From: Hoeflea_A sp965228785
GTDB lineage: Bacteria > Pseudomonadota > Alphaproteobacteria > Rhizobiales > Rhizobiaceae
Length of the DNA: 64,000 nt
Direction of reading: 5' to 3'
Assembly: GCA_965228785.1 (NCBI GenBank)
Contig: CBDDIF010000002.1
Coordinates: 1,488,001-1,552,000 of the forward strand
Shown: in pieces, positions 1 through 8,874 of the stretch
Layout: every line of letters starts with the position of its first letter
Position numbering within the stretch: position 1 is the first letter of the stretch
Made by a program: the position numbers and the translations under genes
The notes under the pieces: model-generated
What the model was told of the DNA's origin: nothing
Databases searched by the model: none
The model's input: only the letters and a program-made list of their open reading frames with translations

Positions 1-1251
1 TTGTCAATCGTACGTGGCAAATACCTGCCTGCTTCGAAAGCGGGCGATGATGAGACACGATTCTGTCGTTCCACCTTCGGTGTGCATTTCGACAAAGACC
101 TGCTGCCTTCGCCGGGCTCGATGATGCTCGACGGCCTGCCGGATATGGAACTGCGGTGGAACGAAGCGGATGTCCGCGAAGGGTGGGAACCCCATACCAA
201 GGTCGTGATCGGCAATCTCTTTGACCAGGAGGGCGAGCCGCTCGGACAGTGTGCTCGCGGCGCCCTGAGGCGCGCGGTTGCCGACTGGCAGGCCCTTGGT
301 CTCACGCCGAAAGTCGGGATAGAGCTGGAGGCTTATGCGTTCCAGCGCAACGAGGACGGTGGGTTGGTGCCCTACGACAGTCACGGGGTCGTCTATGGAA
401 CAGGACCTTTTACCGATCCTCTGCGTTTCACCGATGCCATTTGGGCAAAGGCCGAAGAGCTCGGTTTCCATCTGGACATGATAACGGCTGAATACGACAG
501 TCCGCAGTTCGAGTTCACCCTCACTTTCGACGAAGCGCTAAAGGCTGCAGACGACATCGTGCTGTTTCGGCAGATGGCCCGAGAAATCGCTTATGAAAAG
601 GGAATATATCTGACCTTTATGCCCAAGCCGATCGAAGATGCAGGTGGCAGCGGAATGCACCTGAATTTCTCCTTCGCAAACAACAAGGGACAAAACGCCT
701 TCGACAATGGCCCCGTTGGTGGACCCGAAAACCTGAACGACTTGGCGCGCGCCTGCATTGCTGGCCTCGTGCATCACCACAAGGGGCTCGCAGGTCTGTT
801 GGCCCCGAGTTCAAACTCGTACCGCCGCCTCACCCCGGGCTCGCTGTCGGGATATTGGAAAAACTGGGGTGGTGACCACCGCAATGTAACCACTCGGGTT
901 ACCGGAGAGGGCGGCCAAAAGGCCCGGCTCGAGCACCGGATGGCAGATGCTTCGGCCAATGTTTACACCGCGGTTGCTGCAGTGCTGCAAGCCTCTCGCC
1001 TTGGATATGAAAACAAGTATGCACTGATTGCCAAGGAAACGGGCGACGGGTTCGAAACGAATGACGCGACCGAAGGCACTGCAACCGATCTTGCAAGCGC
1101 GATGGCGGATCTTGAGGCCGATACGGCCCTGACAACTGCCGTAGGGCAGGACCTGGTCGACAATCAAATCTTCATGCGCCTGGCCGAGGTCGAGAAGACC
1201 GCAACCTTGAGCATCGAAGAGCAGCGCAACTTTTACGCGTTCTATATTTGA
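1..1251 (+). CDS. glutamine synthetase family protein, 5' end probably outside the window
   Basis: The 416 visible residues match the catalytic part of the glutamine synthetase superfamily, which joins ammonia or an amine to a glutamyl carboxylate using ATP. Visible marks are the metal-site glutamates in GIELEAY (E108, E110), AEYDSPQFEF near 163, the GSGMH loop at 216-220, SSNSYRR near 270 and the LEHRMADASAN arginine/glutamate region near 310. The frame is open to base 1 and the first codon is TTG at the edge, so the N-terminal beta-grasp part is probably missing. It is followed 4-10 bases later by a 2Fe-2S ferredoxin, an odd partner for nitrogen-assimilating GlnA. A gamma-glutamyl-amine ligase in an oxidative amine-degradation pathway is an inference. 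Confidence 0.85.
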   Translation: MSIVRGKYLPASKAGDDETRFCRSTFGVHFDKDLLPSPGSMMLDGLPDMELRWNEADVREGWEPHTKVVIGNLFDQEGEPLGQCARGALRRAVADWQALGLTPKVGIELEAYAFQRNEDGGLVPYDSHGVVYGTGPFTDPLRFTDAIWAKAEELGFHLDMITAEYDSPQFEFTLTFDEALKAADDIVLFRQMAREIAYEKGIYLTFMPKPIEDAGGSGMHLNFSFANNKGQNAFDNGPVGGPENLNDLARACIAGLVHHHKGLAGLLAPSSNSYRRLTPGSLSGYWKNWGGDHRNVTTRVTGEGGQKARLEHRMADASANVYTAVAAVLQASRLGYENKYALIAKETGDGFETNDATEGTATDLASAMADLEADTALTTAVGQDLVDNQIFMRLAEVEKTATLSIEEQRNFYAFYI

Positions 1252-1261
1252 GGAAATGACG

Positions 1262-1573
1262 ATGAAAGCGACATGGGTTCTGCCAGACGGGAGCGAAAAC
1301 ACGGCGAACGTGGCGGAAGGGACCAACTTGATGGAAGCGGCCGTGGCCAACAATGTGGTTGGGGTGATCGGCGAATGCGGAGGCAGCCTGAGTTGCGCAA
1401 CGTGCCATGTGGTTGTGGATCCTGATTGGCAAGCCAGGTCAGGTGAGGTGGGTGACTTCGAAGATTCGATGTTGGATGTGACGGAAGCGGAACGTCAGGA
1501 GACCTCTCGCCTGTCGTGCCAGATTGTCATGTCCTCCGAACTGGACGGGATTCGGTTGATCGTTCCCCAATAG
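1262..1573 (+). CDS. 2Fe-2S ferredoxin, adrenodoxin/putidaredoxin type
   Basis: A soluble electron carrier of about 103 residues. Four cysteines sit as C-x5-C-x2-C in ECGGSLSCATC and a fourth 37 residues later in LSCQI, the spacing of vertebrate/bacterial adrenodoxin-type ferredoxins that feed P450s and some oxygenases. An in-frame ATG at 1256 is only one base from the AGGA Shine-Dalgarno (1251-1254), whereas ATG 1262 has 7 bases, so the later start is preferred. It is in one operon with the glutamine-synthetase-like gene. The oxygenase it serves is not in the window and would be expected upstream. Confidence 0.88.
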   Translation: MKATWVLPDGSENTANVAEGTNLMEAAVANNVVGVIGECGGSLSCATCHVVVDPDWQARSGEVGDFEDSMLDVTEAERQETSRLSCQIVMSSELDGIRLIVPQ

Positions 1574-1682
1574 AAACGGCCAAAACGGTCTTTTCGGAGG
1601 AAGACGACTTGACGCTGGCAGGGCGGTTCCGCCTGAGCCCTTCAAGCGCAGCACTCAGGTGGCCAGCTTGGCCGGCCTCCCC

Positions 1683-3245
1683 CTATTCCCACTCGATCGT
1701 TCCGGGCGGCTTCGACGTGACGTCATAAACGACCCGGTTGATGCCTTTCACCTCGTTGGTGATGCGGGTGGCAGCGCGGCCGAGAAAATCCATGTCGAAG
1801 TGGTAAAAGTCGGCGGTCATGCCGTCGACCGAGGTGACGGCGCGCAAGGCGCAGACGAATTCGTAGGTGCGGCCATCGCCCATGACACCGACGGTCTGCA
1901 CCGGCAGGAGCACGGCAAAGGCCTGCCAGATCGTATCGTAGAGGCCGGCATTGCGAATTTCTTCCAGATAGATGGCATCGGCCTCGCGCAGGATGTCGAG
2001 CTTTTCGCGGGTGATGCCGCCGGGGCAGCGGATGGCAAGGCCGGGACCAGGAAACGGATGGCGGCCGATGAAGCTCTCGGGCAAGCCGAGTTCACGGCCA
2101 AGCACCCGCACCTCGTCCTTGAACAGTTCGCGCAGCGGCTCCACCAGCTGCATGTTCATGCGTTCCGGCAGGCCGCCGACATTGTGGTGCGACTTGATCG
2201 TCACCGACGGTCCGCCGGTAAAGGATACGCTTTCGATCACATCGGGATAGAGCGTTCCCTGGGCGAGGAAATCAGCACCGCCGATCTTTTTCGCCTCTTC
2301 CTCGAACACGTCAATGAACAGCTTGCCGATGGTCTTGCGCTTGACTTCCGGGTCGCTCTCGCCCTCAAGCGCGGACACGAACGTGTCCGAGGCATCCACG
2401 TGTACCAGCGGAATGTTATAATGCTCGCGGTACATGGCAACGACTTCGGCTGCCTCGTTCTTGCGCATCAGCCCATGGTCGACAAGAACGCAGGTGAGCT
2501 GTTCGCCCACCGCCTCGTGGATCAGAAGCGCGGCGACGGAGGAATCGACACCGCCGGACAGCGCGCACAGGACGCGGCCGTCACCGACCTGTTCGCGGAT
2601 CGCGGCAATCGCCTGATCCTTGTAGGCGGACATGGTCCAGTCGCCACCCAGGCCGGCGATGCGGTGGACGAAGTTCGACAGGAGTTTTGCTCCGTCGGGC
2701 GTATGCACTACCTCCGGATGAAACATCATGCCGTAGGTTTTGCGTTCGATGTTGCCGAAGATGGCAAACGGCGCCCCTTGCGATCTGCCCAGGATCTCAA
2801 AGCCGGGCGGCAGGTCGATGACCCGGTCGCCGTGACTCATCCAGACCTGGTGCCGTTGCCCCGGAGCCCAGATTCCGTCGAACAGTGGACAATCCTTGAT
2901 GACCTCGACATAAGCGCGGCCGAATTCGCGGTGATCGGAGGCCTCCGCGCTGCCGCCCATTTGCACACACATGGTCATCTGCCCGTAGCAGATTCCAAGC
3001 ACTGGAAGGCCCGAGTCGAAAACGACTTGCGGCGCGCGGGGGCTGCCGGTCTCATGGGTGGATGCCGGACCGCCAGAAAGGATGACCGCTTTCGGTTTCA
3101 GCCGCTCGAAGCCTTCCTCGGCGGATTGGAACGGAACGATCTCGCAGTAGACGCCGGTTTCGCGCACGCGGCGGGCAATCAGCTGTGTGACCTGAGAGCC
3201 GAAATCGATGATCAGGACGGTGTCGGGTTGTGCGGAGGTGTTCAT
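1683..3245 (-). CDS. guaA: GMP synthase (glutamine-hydrolysing)
   Basis: Converts XMP to GMP with ATP and glutamine in the cytoplasm, the last step of guanine nucleotide synthesis. The 520-residue length is normal. The N-terminal class I amidotransferase domain starts with VLIIDFGSQVTQLIARR and has the nucleophile motif GICYGQ and the HPEV histidine. The ATP pyrophosphatase domain has the P-loop ALSGGVDSSV near residue 230. The C-terminal dimerisation domain ends KPPGTIEWE, as in the family. No clear Shine-Dalgarno precedes ATG 3245, because a 31-bp inverted-repeat arm begins four bases upstream of the start. Confidence 0.97.
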   Translation of the reverse strand: MNTSAQPDTVLIIDFGSQVTQLIARRVRETGVYCEIVPFQSAEEGFERLKPKAVILSGGPASTHETGSPRAPQVVFDSGLPVLGICYGQMTMCVQMGGSAEASDHREFGRAYVEVIKDCPLFDGIWAPGQRHQVWMSHGDRVIDLPPGFEILGRSQGAPFAIFGNIERKTYGMMFHPEVVHTPDGAKLLSNFVHRIAGLGGDWTMSAYKDQAIAAIREQVGDGRVLCALSGGVDSSVAALLIHEAVGEQLTCVLVDHGLMRKNEAAEVVAMYREHYNIPLVHVDASDTFVSALEGESDPEVKRKTIGKLFIDVFEEEAKKIGGADFLAQGTLYPDVIESVSFTGGPSVTIKSHHNVGGLPERMNMQLVEPLRELFKDEVRVLGRELGLPESFIGRHPFPGPGLAIRCPGGITREKLDILREADAIYLEEIRNAGLYDTIWQAFAVLLPVQTVGVMGDGRTYEFVCALRAVTSVDGMTADFYHFDMDFLGRAATRITNEVKGINRVVYDVTSKPPGTIEWE

Positions 3246-3248
3246 GTT

Positions 3249-3516
3249 AGACCGTGTATTGGCTAAATAGTTGCATTTGACCGCGGTGATTTTGGTCTCT
3301 GGCTAGGCGGATTGCAGGCCGTGGTACCACCCCACCACAAGTGCAAGCCAACGACGTCAGGGGCCAAAAGCGCTCGGCCCTAAGGGTGGCTGCATATCGG
3401 CCCACCGGCTGCGTTACGCCGCTCGCCCGATGCCCCGCATCGCGCTGCGCGACGCGCCTGGCCGAGTGGAGCCGATCTGCAGCCATCAAATGCATCTATT
3501 TAGCCAATACACGGTC
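3249..3516. repeat. MITE-like element bounded by 31-bp imperfect inverted repeats
   Basis: Bases 3249-3279 and the reverse complement of 3486-3516 agree at 30 of 31 positions (arm core ACCGTGTATTGGCTAAATAG). About 206 bases lie between the arms, GC-rich and without a convincing gene. This is the whole guaA-mtnN intergenic stretch. The arms end four bases before the guaA start codon. No flanking target-site duplication is obvious. The structure fits a non-autonomous mobile element or a dispersed palindromic repeat. Copy number elsewhere cannot be seen here. Confidence 0.7.
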
Positions 3517-3563
3517 TCAGGCTTTAGTGATTCCTTTGCTGCAGCGCAAGCAAAGCGACACAA

Positions 3564-4187
3564 TCAGCCCAGGATCTCACCACTTTTGATGGCATCTTCC
3601 AACCGGTCGACGGCAGCCGCCAACTTCTCGTCGATGATGTGGAGGTATTCGGTCCAGTCGTCGACATGGCGTAGCTCGTCCTTGCCGTCGGAGATGCCGC
3701 GCAGACCAATGAATGGCACATCGAAGTGATGACAGACACGCAGGACCGCGAAGGATTCCATGTCGACCATCTGGGCGTCAATATCGTCATAGGCCGCACC
3801 GGACACGATGTTGGCGCCGGTCGACAGCGTTGCGCCGGGAATACCCGGCACCTGCACGGGCATCTCGACCACGACGGGAAGATCGAGAAACGGCGTTGCC
3901 CCCTTTTCGAAACCGAGCGGCGAGGCGTCCATGTCCCGGTAGGAAACGGAGGTTGCCTGATAGACATCCGTCTGCTCCAGTTCGCGCGAACCGGCCGAGC
4001 CCAGCGAAACGACGAGGTCCGGCAGCGGATCAGCGGTCGCCAGAACAGCAGTGAGTTGCACTGCGGCCTCGACCGGGCCCACTCCGGTAATCAAAGGCGT
4101 GAATCGGGCTTTCAGTGCCGGCCCGTATTCCTGATCGGCGGCCATGACGAATTGCACCCGTTTTCCCGCGACGTTTGCCATGCTCAT
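3564..4187 (-). CDS. mtnN: 5'-methylthioadenosine/S-adenosylhomocysteine nucleosidase-like
   Basis: A 207-residue member of the purine nucleoside phosphorylase/nucleosidase fold. The segment VDMESFAVLRVCHHFDVPFIGLRGISDG carries the ribose-binding ME and the catalytic aspartate in SDG, as in MTA/SAH nucleosidases that cleave adenine from by-products of SAM use. The N-terminal VMAADQEYGP matches the family start and LVVSLGSAGS is the glycine-rich loop. Its ATG overlaps the stop of the upstream thioesterase (ATGA), so the two are translationally coupled. Slightly shorter than E. coli MtnN. The exact substrate within the family is not settled by sequence. Confidence 0.85.
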   Translation of the reverse strand: MSMANVAGKRVQFVMAADQEYGPALKARFTPLITGVGPVEAAVQLTAVLATADPLPDLVVSLGSAGSRELEQTDVYQATSVSYRDMDASPLGFEKGATPFLDLPVVVEMPVQVPGIPGATLSTGANIVSGAAYDDIDAQMVDMESFAVLRVCHHFDVPFIGLRGISDGKDELRHVDDWTEYLHIIDEKLAAAVDRLEDAIKSGEILG

Positions 4188-4642
4188 CCCTTGATCCCGT
4201 CACGACCGATCACGGCCATCAGTGTGCCGGTCATGGTTGCAATCAGTTTTTCACGTCCTTCAGCATCGACGGCAAAGGCCCTGCCGTCGGCAACACTGAT
4301 GGTGCGGCCGGGTTTTGTGACTTCGGCACGGAAGAGAAAGCGCTCGCCCGCGGCCGGCGCCAACAGGTTGATCTTGAACTCGATGGTCAGGACCGCCGCA
4401 TCGGCAGGCATCAGCGAAAAGGCCGCATAGCCGCAGGCTGAATCGAGCGCCGTCGAAACGATACCGGCATGCAGGAACCCATGCTGCTGTGTCAGGTCAG
4501 CGCGGTAGGGCATCGCCATCTCGACCCGACCCGCCTCGACATGCTCGAGCGTCATGCCCAGTGTCTTCATCACGGCCTGACGGTCGAAACTGTCGTTCGC
4601 CCGGTTTTCGAAGTCCGGGTTTTTGGGCACGAAATTCATCAT
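4184..4642 (-). CDS. PaaI-type hotdog thioesterase
   Basis: A 152-residue single hotdog-fold protein expected to hydrolyse an acyl-CoA thioester in the cytosol. The central segment QQHGFLHAGIVSTALDSACGYAA is the classical PaaI/YbgC-like motif (HGG-type turn, then the long helix). The C-terminal strands FKINLLAPAAGERF and TKPGRTISVADGRAF complete the fold. It lies 9 bases after rsmB and overlaps mtnN by 4 bases, so it is cotranscribed. The acyl substrate cannot be read from sequence. Confidence 0.85.
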   Translation of the reverse strand: MMNFVPKNPDFENRANDSFDRQAVMKTLGMTLEHVEAGRVEMAMPYRADLTQQHGFLHAGIVSTALDSACGYAAFSLMPADAAVLTIEFKINLLAPAAGERFLFRAEVTKPGRTISVADGRAFAVDAEGREKLIATMTGTLMAVIGRDGIKG

Positions 4643-4651
4643 TCGCTCATC

Positions 4652-5941
4652 TCACCCTTTGCGCTGCATGACGGCGAAGAAGAACCCGTCGGTGCCGGTC
4701 GATGCCGGCGTCAGCGTGATTGTCTTCATATCGGCCGACCAGGGCTGCGGCTTGTCGTCTCCGTAGAGGTCCTGCCAGACCTCACCGGCAGAGACCAGTT
4801 CGAATTGGCCGTCGTCCTCGCAGAAGCCGTAGATCTGCGCCTCGTTTTCCTGCGGCAGAATCGAGCAGGTGATGTAGATGAGGAAACCGCCGGTACGCAC
4901 ATAGGGTGCTGCAGCGGCCAGCACCTCCTCTTGCTGCTTGAGCCGTTCCTCGAGATTCTTCTGCGTCAGTTTCCACTTGGTGTCGGGACGTCGTCGCCAG
5001 GTGCCCGTGCCCGAACAGGGCGCATCGACGAGCACGCGGTCCATGCGGCCGATGAGTGCATCGAGATCGGAGGCGCCTTCGTGCACCTGAACATTGCGGG
5101 TCCCTGCCCGCTTCAGCCGTTCGAAGATCGGCGCCAGCCGCGTTCGGTCGATGTCGTAGGCGTGGATCTGGCCCTTGTTTTCCATGAAGGCGCTCAGCGC
5201 CAGCGCCTTGCCGCCGCCGCCGGCGCAATAGTCGAGCACCTGCTCGCCAGGCTGCGCGTAAATAAGCTCGGACACCACCTGGCTGCCTTCGTCCTGGACC
5301 TCGAACCAGCCTTTGGCGAAAGCCGGTTCGGCCGTCACGTTGGGCAGGCGCGAAGGCCCCTGCCCTGGCGCGATGCGCAGCCCGGCGGAAGCAATTTCCA
5401 TCGGAACCGCGCGGCTGCGTTCCAGTGCTTTCAGTACCTTGTCCCGATCAGCCTTGAGTGTGTTGATCCGCAGGTCGAGCGGCGGCCGCTGGGCCAGCGC
5501 CCGGGCTTCGACCGGCCAGTCGTCGCCGAAATTCTCCTCGAACGCAAACTCGATCCACTCCGGAACATCCGCCTGAATATGCGGCTTTGCGTCCGACAAC
5601 CGGCGCGTTGCAAAAGCAGTCCAGGTTGCCTCCGGCAGAGGCGGCGGGGCAAAGCGGTCGCCGTCAAGTTGCGACTTGAGCCGCTCGGCATCGAGGCCCC
5701 ATTGCCGCAGAGGAACCGCATGCACGAGCGCAGCAGGATCCTCATCATCCATCATGTAGGCATGCGACAGCTTCTGCCGCAAAGCGTCGTAAACCAGATT
5801 TCCGATTGCCGCGCGATCGCCGGAGCCTGCAAAACGGTGGGAGTGTCCCCAATCCTTCAGCGCTTCGGCAACCGGTCGTTTCTGTCGTTCAATGGTTTCG
5901 AGCACTTCGATGGCCGCTGCCATCCGACCGCCCAGCCGCAT
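4652..5941 (-). CDS. rsmB: 16S rRNA m5C methyltransferase family protein (RsmB/NOL1-NOP2-Sun)
   Basis: SAM-dependent RNA cytosine-5 methyltransferase of 429 residues. The catalytic half shows the SAM loop VLDYCAGGGGKALALSA, the first catalytic cysteine in VDAPCSGTGTWRRRPD and the second in TCSILPQENE, both typical of RsmB/NSUN enzymes. The N-terminal 140 residues are a helical NusB-like region, as in RsmB. An AAGGA site seven bases upstream supports ATG 5941. The target could be 16S C967 as in E. coli or another site; paralogues exist in alphaproteobacteria. Confidence 0.88.
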   Translation of the reverse strand: MRLGGRMAAAIEVLETIERQKRPVAEALKDWGHSHRFAGSGDRAAIGNLVYDALRQKLSHAYMMDDEDPAALVHAVPLRQWGLDAERLKSQLDGDRFAPPPLPEATWTAFATRRLSDAKPHIQADVPEWIEFAFEENFGDDWPVEARALAQRPPLDLRINTLKADRDKVLKALERSRAVPMEIASAGLRIAPGQGPSRLPNVTAEPAFAKGWFEVQDEGSQVVSELIYAQPGEQVLDYCAGGGGKALALSAFMENKGQIHAYDIDRTRLAPIFERLKRAGTRNVQVHEGASDLDALIGRMDRVLVDAPCSGTGTWRRRPDTKWKLTQKNLEERLKQQEEVLAAAAPYVRTGGFLIYITCSILPQENEAQIYGFCEDDGQFELVSAGEVWQDLYGDDKPQPWSADMKTITLTPASTGTDGFFFAVMQRKG

Positions 5942-6008
5942 GTCGTCGTCCTTCTCAATTCAGCTCGTCAGCGCGACGATAGAGGAAAGTCGGCCGCTTT
6001 TCCAAAGG

Positions 6009-6419
6009 TCAGATCAACTTCCACGCCAGCCACAACCACAACATGCCGTTGATCAAAAAACCGACGATGAAGAGCGGCCGGCGTTGGCGAACCCGGTTGG
6101 TGGTGATGTGCACCCATGAATGGGCAATTCGGCTGGCCACGAAGGCCCAGGCCAGCACGATAATGGCATCGTTGACACCGTTGACCATGTAAAGGACGAC
6201 GCAGACGACATAAAAAAGAAAAGGAAGCTCGAACTGGTTGACCAGATTGCGCACCACGGTGGAGCTCGATTCCGGTTCGACCTGTGGCACCCGGAAGGCA
6301 GACGCATCCACCTCACCTCGTTTCACCGCAGCAAAGCGGCGGCGCGACATGATAACGTATATCGTGTAGATGAGCGCCGTCTGCACGATCAGAGGCCAGA
6401 AGATTGCGGTGTTGCTCAT
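6009..6419 (-). CDS. MAPEG family membrane protein
   Basis: A 136-residue inner-membrane protein with four hydrophobic segments (about 5-24, 66-85, 87-107 and 115-134) and the MAPEG pattern of a charged loop followed by RNLVNQFELPFLFYV. MAPEG proteins are glutathione- or eicosanoid-related enzymes in eukaryotes; bacterial members of this short type have no settled function. It sits between guaB and rsmB on the same strand, a position that appears conserved in rhizobia. Confidence 0.85.
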   Translation of the reverse strand: MSNTAIFWPLIVQTALIYTIYVIMSRRRFAAVKRGEVDASAFRVPQVEPESSSTVVRNLVNQFELPFLFYVVCVVLYMVNGVNDAIIVLAWAFVASRIAHSWVHITTNRVRQRRPLFIVGFLINGMLWLWLAWKLI

Positions 6420-6492
6420 GATGATCCCTAACCAAGTTTTCTGCTTGCGACGCTAGTCGAGTTCCGGTTGAGAGGGAAGCTCTCCGCCCGGC

Positions 6493-7995
6493 TCACACCG
6501 CTCCGGGATAGTTCGGACTTTCACGGGTGATCGTGACGTCGTGGGCGTGGCTTTCGCGCTGGCCGGCGCCGGAAATGCGCACGAATTGGGCTCGCTGGTG
6601 CAGTTCCTGGAGATTGGCTGCACCGACGTAGCCCATGGCTGCCTTCAGGCCACCACCAAGCTGGTGCAGGACGCCCGACACCGGGCCCTTGTAGGGCACC
6701 TGGCCTTCGACACCTTCCGGCACCAGTTTCAGGGCGTCCCGCACTTCGGCCTGGAAATAGCGGTCGGCGGAACCGCGGGCCATGGCGCCGACGGACCCCA
6801 TGCCGCGGTAGGATTTGAAGGAACGGCCCTGGTAGAGATAGACCTCGCCGGGGCTTTCGTCGGTGCCGGCGAGCAGCGAACCGATCATCACGGCGGACGC
6901 GCCTGCAGCAATGGCCTTGGCCATATCGCCGGAGTATTTGATGCCGCCATCGGCGATGACCGGAACTCCGTTCTCGTGGGCCGCCTCGACGGCGCTCATG
7001 ATTGCCGAAAGCTGTGGCACGCCGACACCGGCGACGATGCGCGTCGTACAGATGGAGCCCGGGCCAATGCCCACCTTGATGGAGTCGGCGCCGGCATCAA
7101 TCAGAGCTTTGGTGCCGTCGGCGGTGGCGACATTGCCGGCCATGATCCGTACCGAATTCGACAGTTTCTTGACACGCGAAACGGCATCGAGAACACGCTG
7201 CGAATGGCCGTGGGCTGTGTCGACCACAAGCATGTCGATGCCGGCGTCGATCAGTCGCTCGGCACGTTCGAAGCCATCTTCGCCCACCGTGGTTGCGGCG
7301 GCGACCCGGAGCCTGCCCTGCAAATCCTTGGCGGCATTTGGATTGAGCTGCGACTTTTCGATGTCCTTGACAGTGATCAGCCCGACGCACTGGCCGTCCG
7401 GATCGACGACAAGAAGCTTTTCAATGCGATGATAGTGCAGCAGCTTCTTGGCCTCGTGCTGCTCGACATTCTCATTGACTGTCACCAGCCCTTCGGATGT
7501 CATCAGCTCGTGGATCTTCTGTTCGGGGTCGGATGCGAAACGCACGTCACGGTTGGTGAGAATTCCGACCAATCGGCCGGTACCGAATCCACCAGCGCCG
7601 CCGTTTTCGACCACGGGAATGCCAGAGATCCCGTGGGTCTTCATCAAGGTCAACGCATCAGCCAGCGTCGCTTCTGGCCCGATCGTCACCGGATTGACCA
7701 CCATGCCGGACTCGAACTTCTTGACCTGGCGGACCTCTTCGGCCTGCTCCTCGGGTGTCAGGTTGCGGTGAATGACCCCGATCCCGCCCGCCTGAGCCAT
7801 CGCTATCGCCAGCCTCGCCTCGGTCACCGTGTCCATGGCGGACGATATTATCGGCAGGCTGAGGTCTATTCCGTCGGCGACGCGGGTAGCGATGTCAACC
7901 TGCCCCGGCATGACGGTCGAATGGCCAGGCTGCAGTAGCACGTCGTCAAACGTCAGGGCTTCCCGCCCGGTCATGGATTCGATGATACGCGCCAT
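6493..7995 (-). CDS. guaB: inosine-5'-monophosphate dehydrogenase
   Basis: Oxidises IMP to XMP with NAD+, the committed step towards GMP, and works upstream of guaA in this window. About 500 residues with TFDDVLLQPGHS at the N-terminus, two CBS domains between about 95 and 210, the IMP loop GIGPGSICTTRIVAGVGVPQ with the catalytic cysteine, and the flap KSYRGMGSVGAM. ATG 7995 (MARIIE) has a GGAG seven bases upstream and matches the family start. The 14 extra in-frame codons to 8037 lack support. Confidence 0.97.
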   Translation of the reverse strand: MARIIESMTGREALTFDDVLLQPGHSTVMPGQVDIATRVADGIDLSLPIISSAMDTVTEARLAIAMAQAGGIGVIHRNLTPEEQAEEVRQVKKFESGMVVNPVTIGPEATLADALTLMKTHGISGIPVVENGGAGGFGTGRLVGILTNRDVRFASDPEQKIHELMTSEGLVTVNENVEQHEAKKLLHYHRIEKLLVVDPDGQCVGLITVKDIEKSQLNPNAAKDLQGRLRVAAATTVGEDGFERAERLIDAGIDMLVVDTAHGHSQRVLDAVSRVKKLSNSVRIMAGNVATADGTKALIDAGADSIKVGIGPGSICTTRIVAGVGVPQLSAIMSAVEAAHENGVPVIADGGIKYSGDMAKAIAAGASAVMIGSLLAGTDESPGEVYLYQGRSFKSYRGMGSVGAMARGSADRYFQAEVRDALKLVPEGVEGQVPYKGPVSGVLHQLGGGLKAAMGYVGAANLQELHQRAQFVRISGAGQRESHAHDVTITRESPNYPGAV

Positions 7996-8163
7996 TGCCA
8001 ATCTCCGCTTTGTAAAAGCCGCCATCGGTGCCGCCACGCGGCGCCGTGAAGAAACGTCAAATCATTCAGAAGTTGGCATTGGCAGGTAACACGGATGCGA
8101 CGCCAAGGAAACCACAAATAACGCAGCCAAAGCGACCACGAAAAAGCCCGACATCGTTAGACT

Positions 8164-8874
8164 TCAGCTGCCGACTTCGTCTTCGCCCCTGCCCTTGAAT
8201 CCCTTGGCGAGGAGATACATTTCCACCGATTCGGCGCGAGAGGCCGGTGGCTTGATATGGATGACGGAGGTGAACTGGCGTTTGAGCATCGACAGCAGGT
8301 CTGCCTCGGTACCGCCCTGGAAGGTCTTGGCCAGAAAGTGGCCTCCGGGCGTCAACACGTCGACGGCGAAATAGGCAGCGACTTCGCACAAATGCATGGT
8401 GCGCAAGTGATCGGTCCGCCGATGCCCGGTGGTCGGAGCCGCCATATCCGACAGCACGAGATCAGGCGCGCCACCGCAAGCCTCGATCAGTGCGTCCGGT
8501 GCCGCATCGTCGAGAAAATCCATCTGCAGGAAGGCGACGCCCGGCAGCGGGTCCATTTCAAGAAAGTCGATGGCCGCCACCCTCGCATCGTCATCGGTGG
8601 AGGACGTGACCTTGGCAGCTATCTGTGACCAGCTTCCGGGTGCCGAGCCGAGATCGACGATGCGGCGAGCGCCGCCGAGGATCTTATGTTTCTCATCGAT
8701 TTCCAGGAGCTTGAACGCGGCGCGGGAGCGATAGCCCTCGAGCTGCGCCCGCTGCACATAGGGGTCGTTGAGATGACGCTCGATCCAGCGCCGCGACGAC
8801 GCCTTGATCCGCTTCTTCTTGACCTTTTGTCCAAGCTTGCGGCCGGTGCGATTGCCGCCCGTCGGCCGGCTCAT
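8164..8874 (-). CDS. rlmE: 23S rRNA (uridine-2'-O-)-methyltransferase
   Basis: FtsJ/RrmJ-family enzyme that methylates the ribose of a uridine in the 23S A-loop. The 236 residues show the SAM motif DLGSAPGSWSQ and the catalytic K-D-K-E set: SRAAFKLLEI, LSDMAAPTTG, FLAKTFQGG and RAESVEMYLLAKGFKG. The N-terminal basic tail (KVKKKRIKASSRRW) is longer than in E. coli and typical of alphaproteobacteria. It overlaps the end of ppx by four bases, so the two are coupled. Confidence 0.94.
   Translation of the reverse strand: MSRPTGGNRTGRKLGQKVKKKRIKASSRRWIERHLNDPYVQRAQLEGYRSRAAFKLLEIDEKHKILGGARRIVDLGSAPGSWSQIAAKVTSSTDDDARVAAIDFLEMDPLPGVAFLQMDFLDDAAPDALIEACGGAPDLVLSDMAAPTTGHRRTDHLRTMHLCEVAAYFAVDVLTPGGHFLAKTFQGGTEADLLSMLKRQFTSVIHIKPPASRAESVEMYLLAKGFKGRGEDEVGS

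Noticed and set aside
1683..3266. Long plus-strand open frame opposite guaA
   Set aside because: It is the antisense shadow of a full-length, well conserved GMP synthase.
3246..3563. Small protein gene inside the guaA-mtnN gap
   Set aside because: Open frames there run through the inverted-repeat arms and have no family resemblance I can support; the inverted-repeat element explains the stretch.
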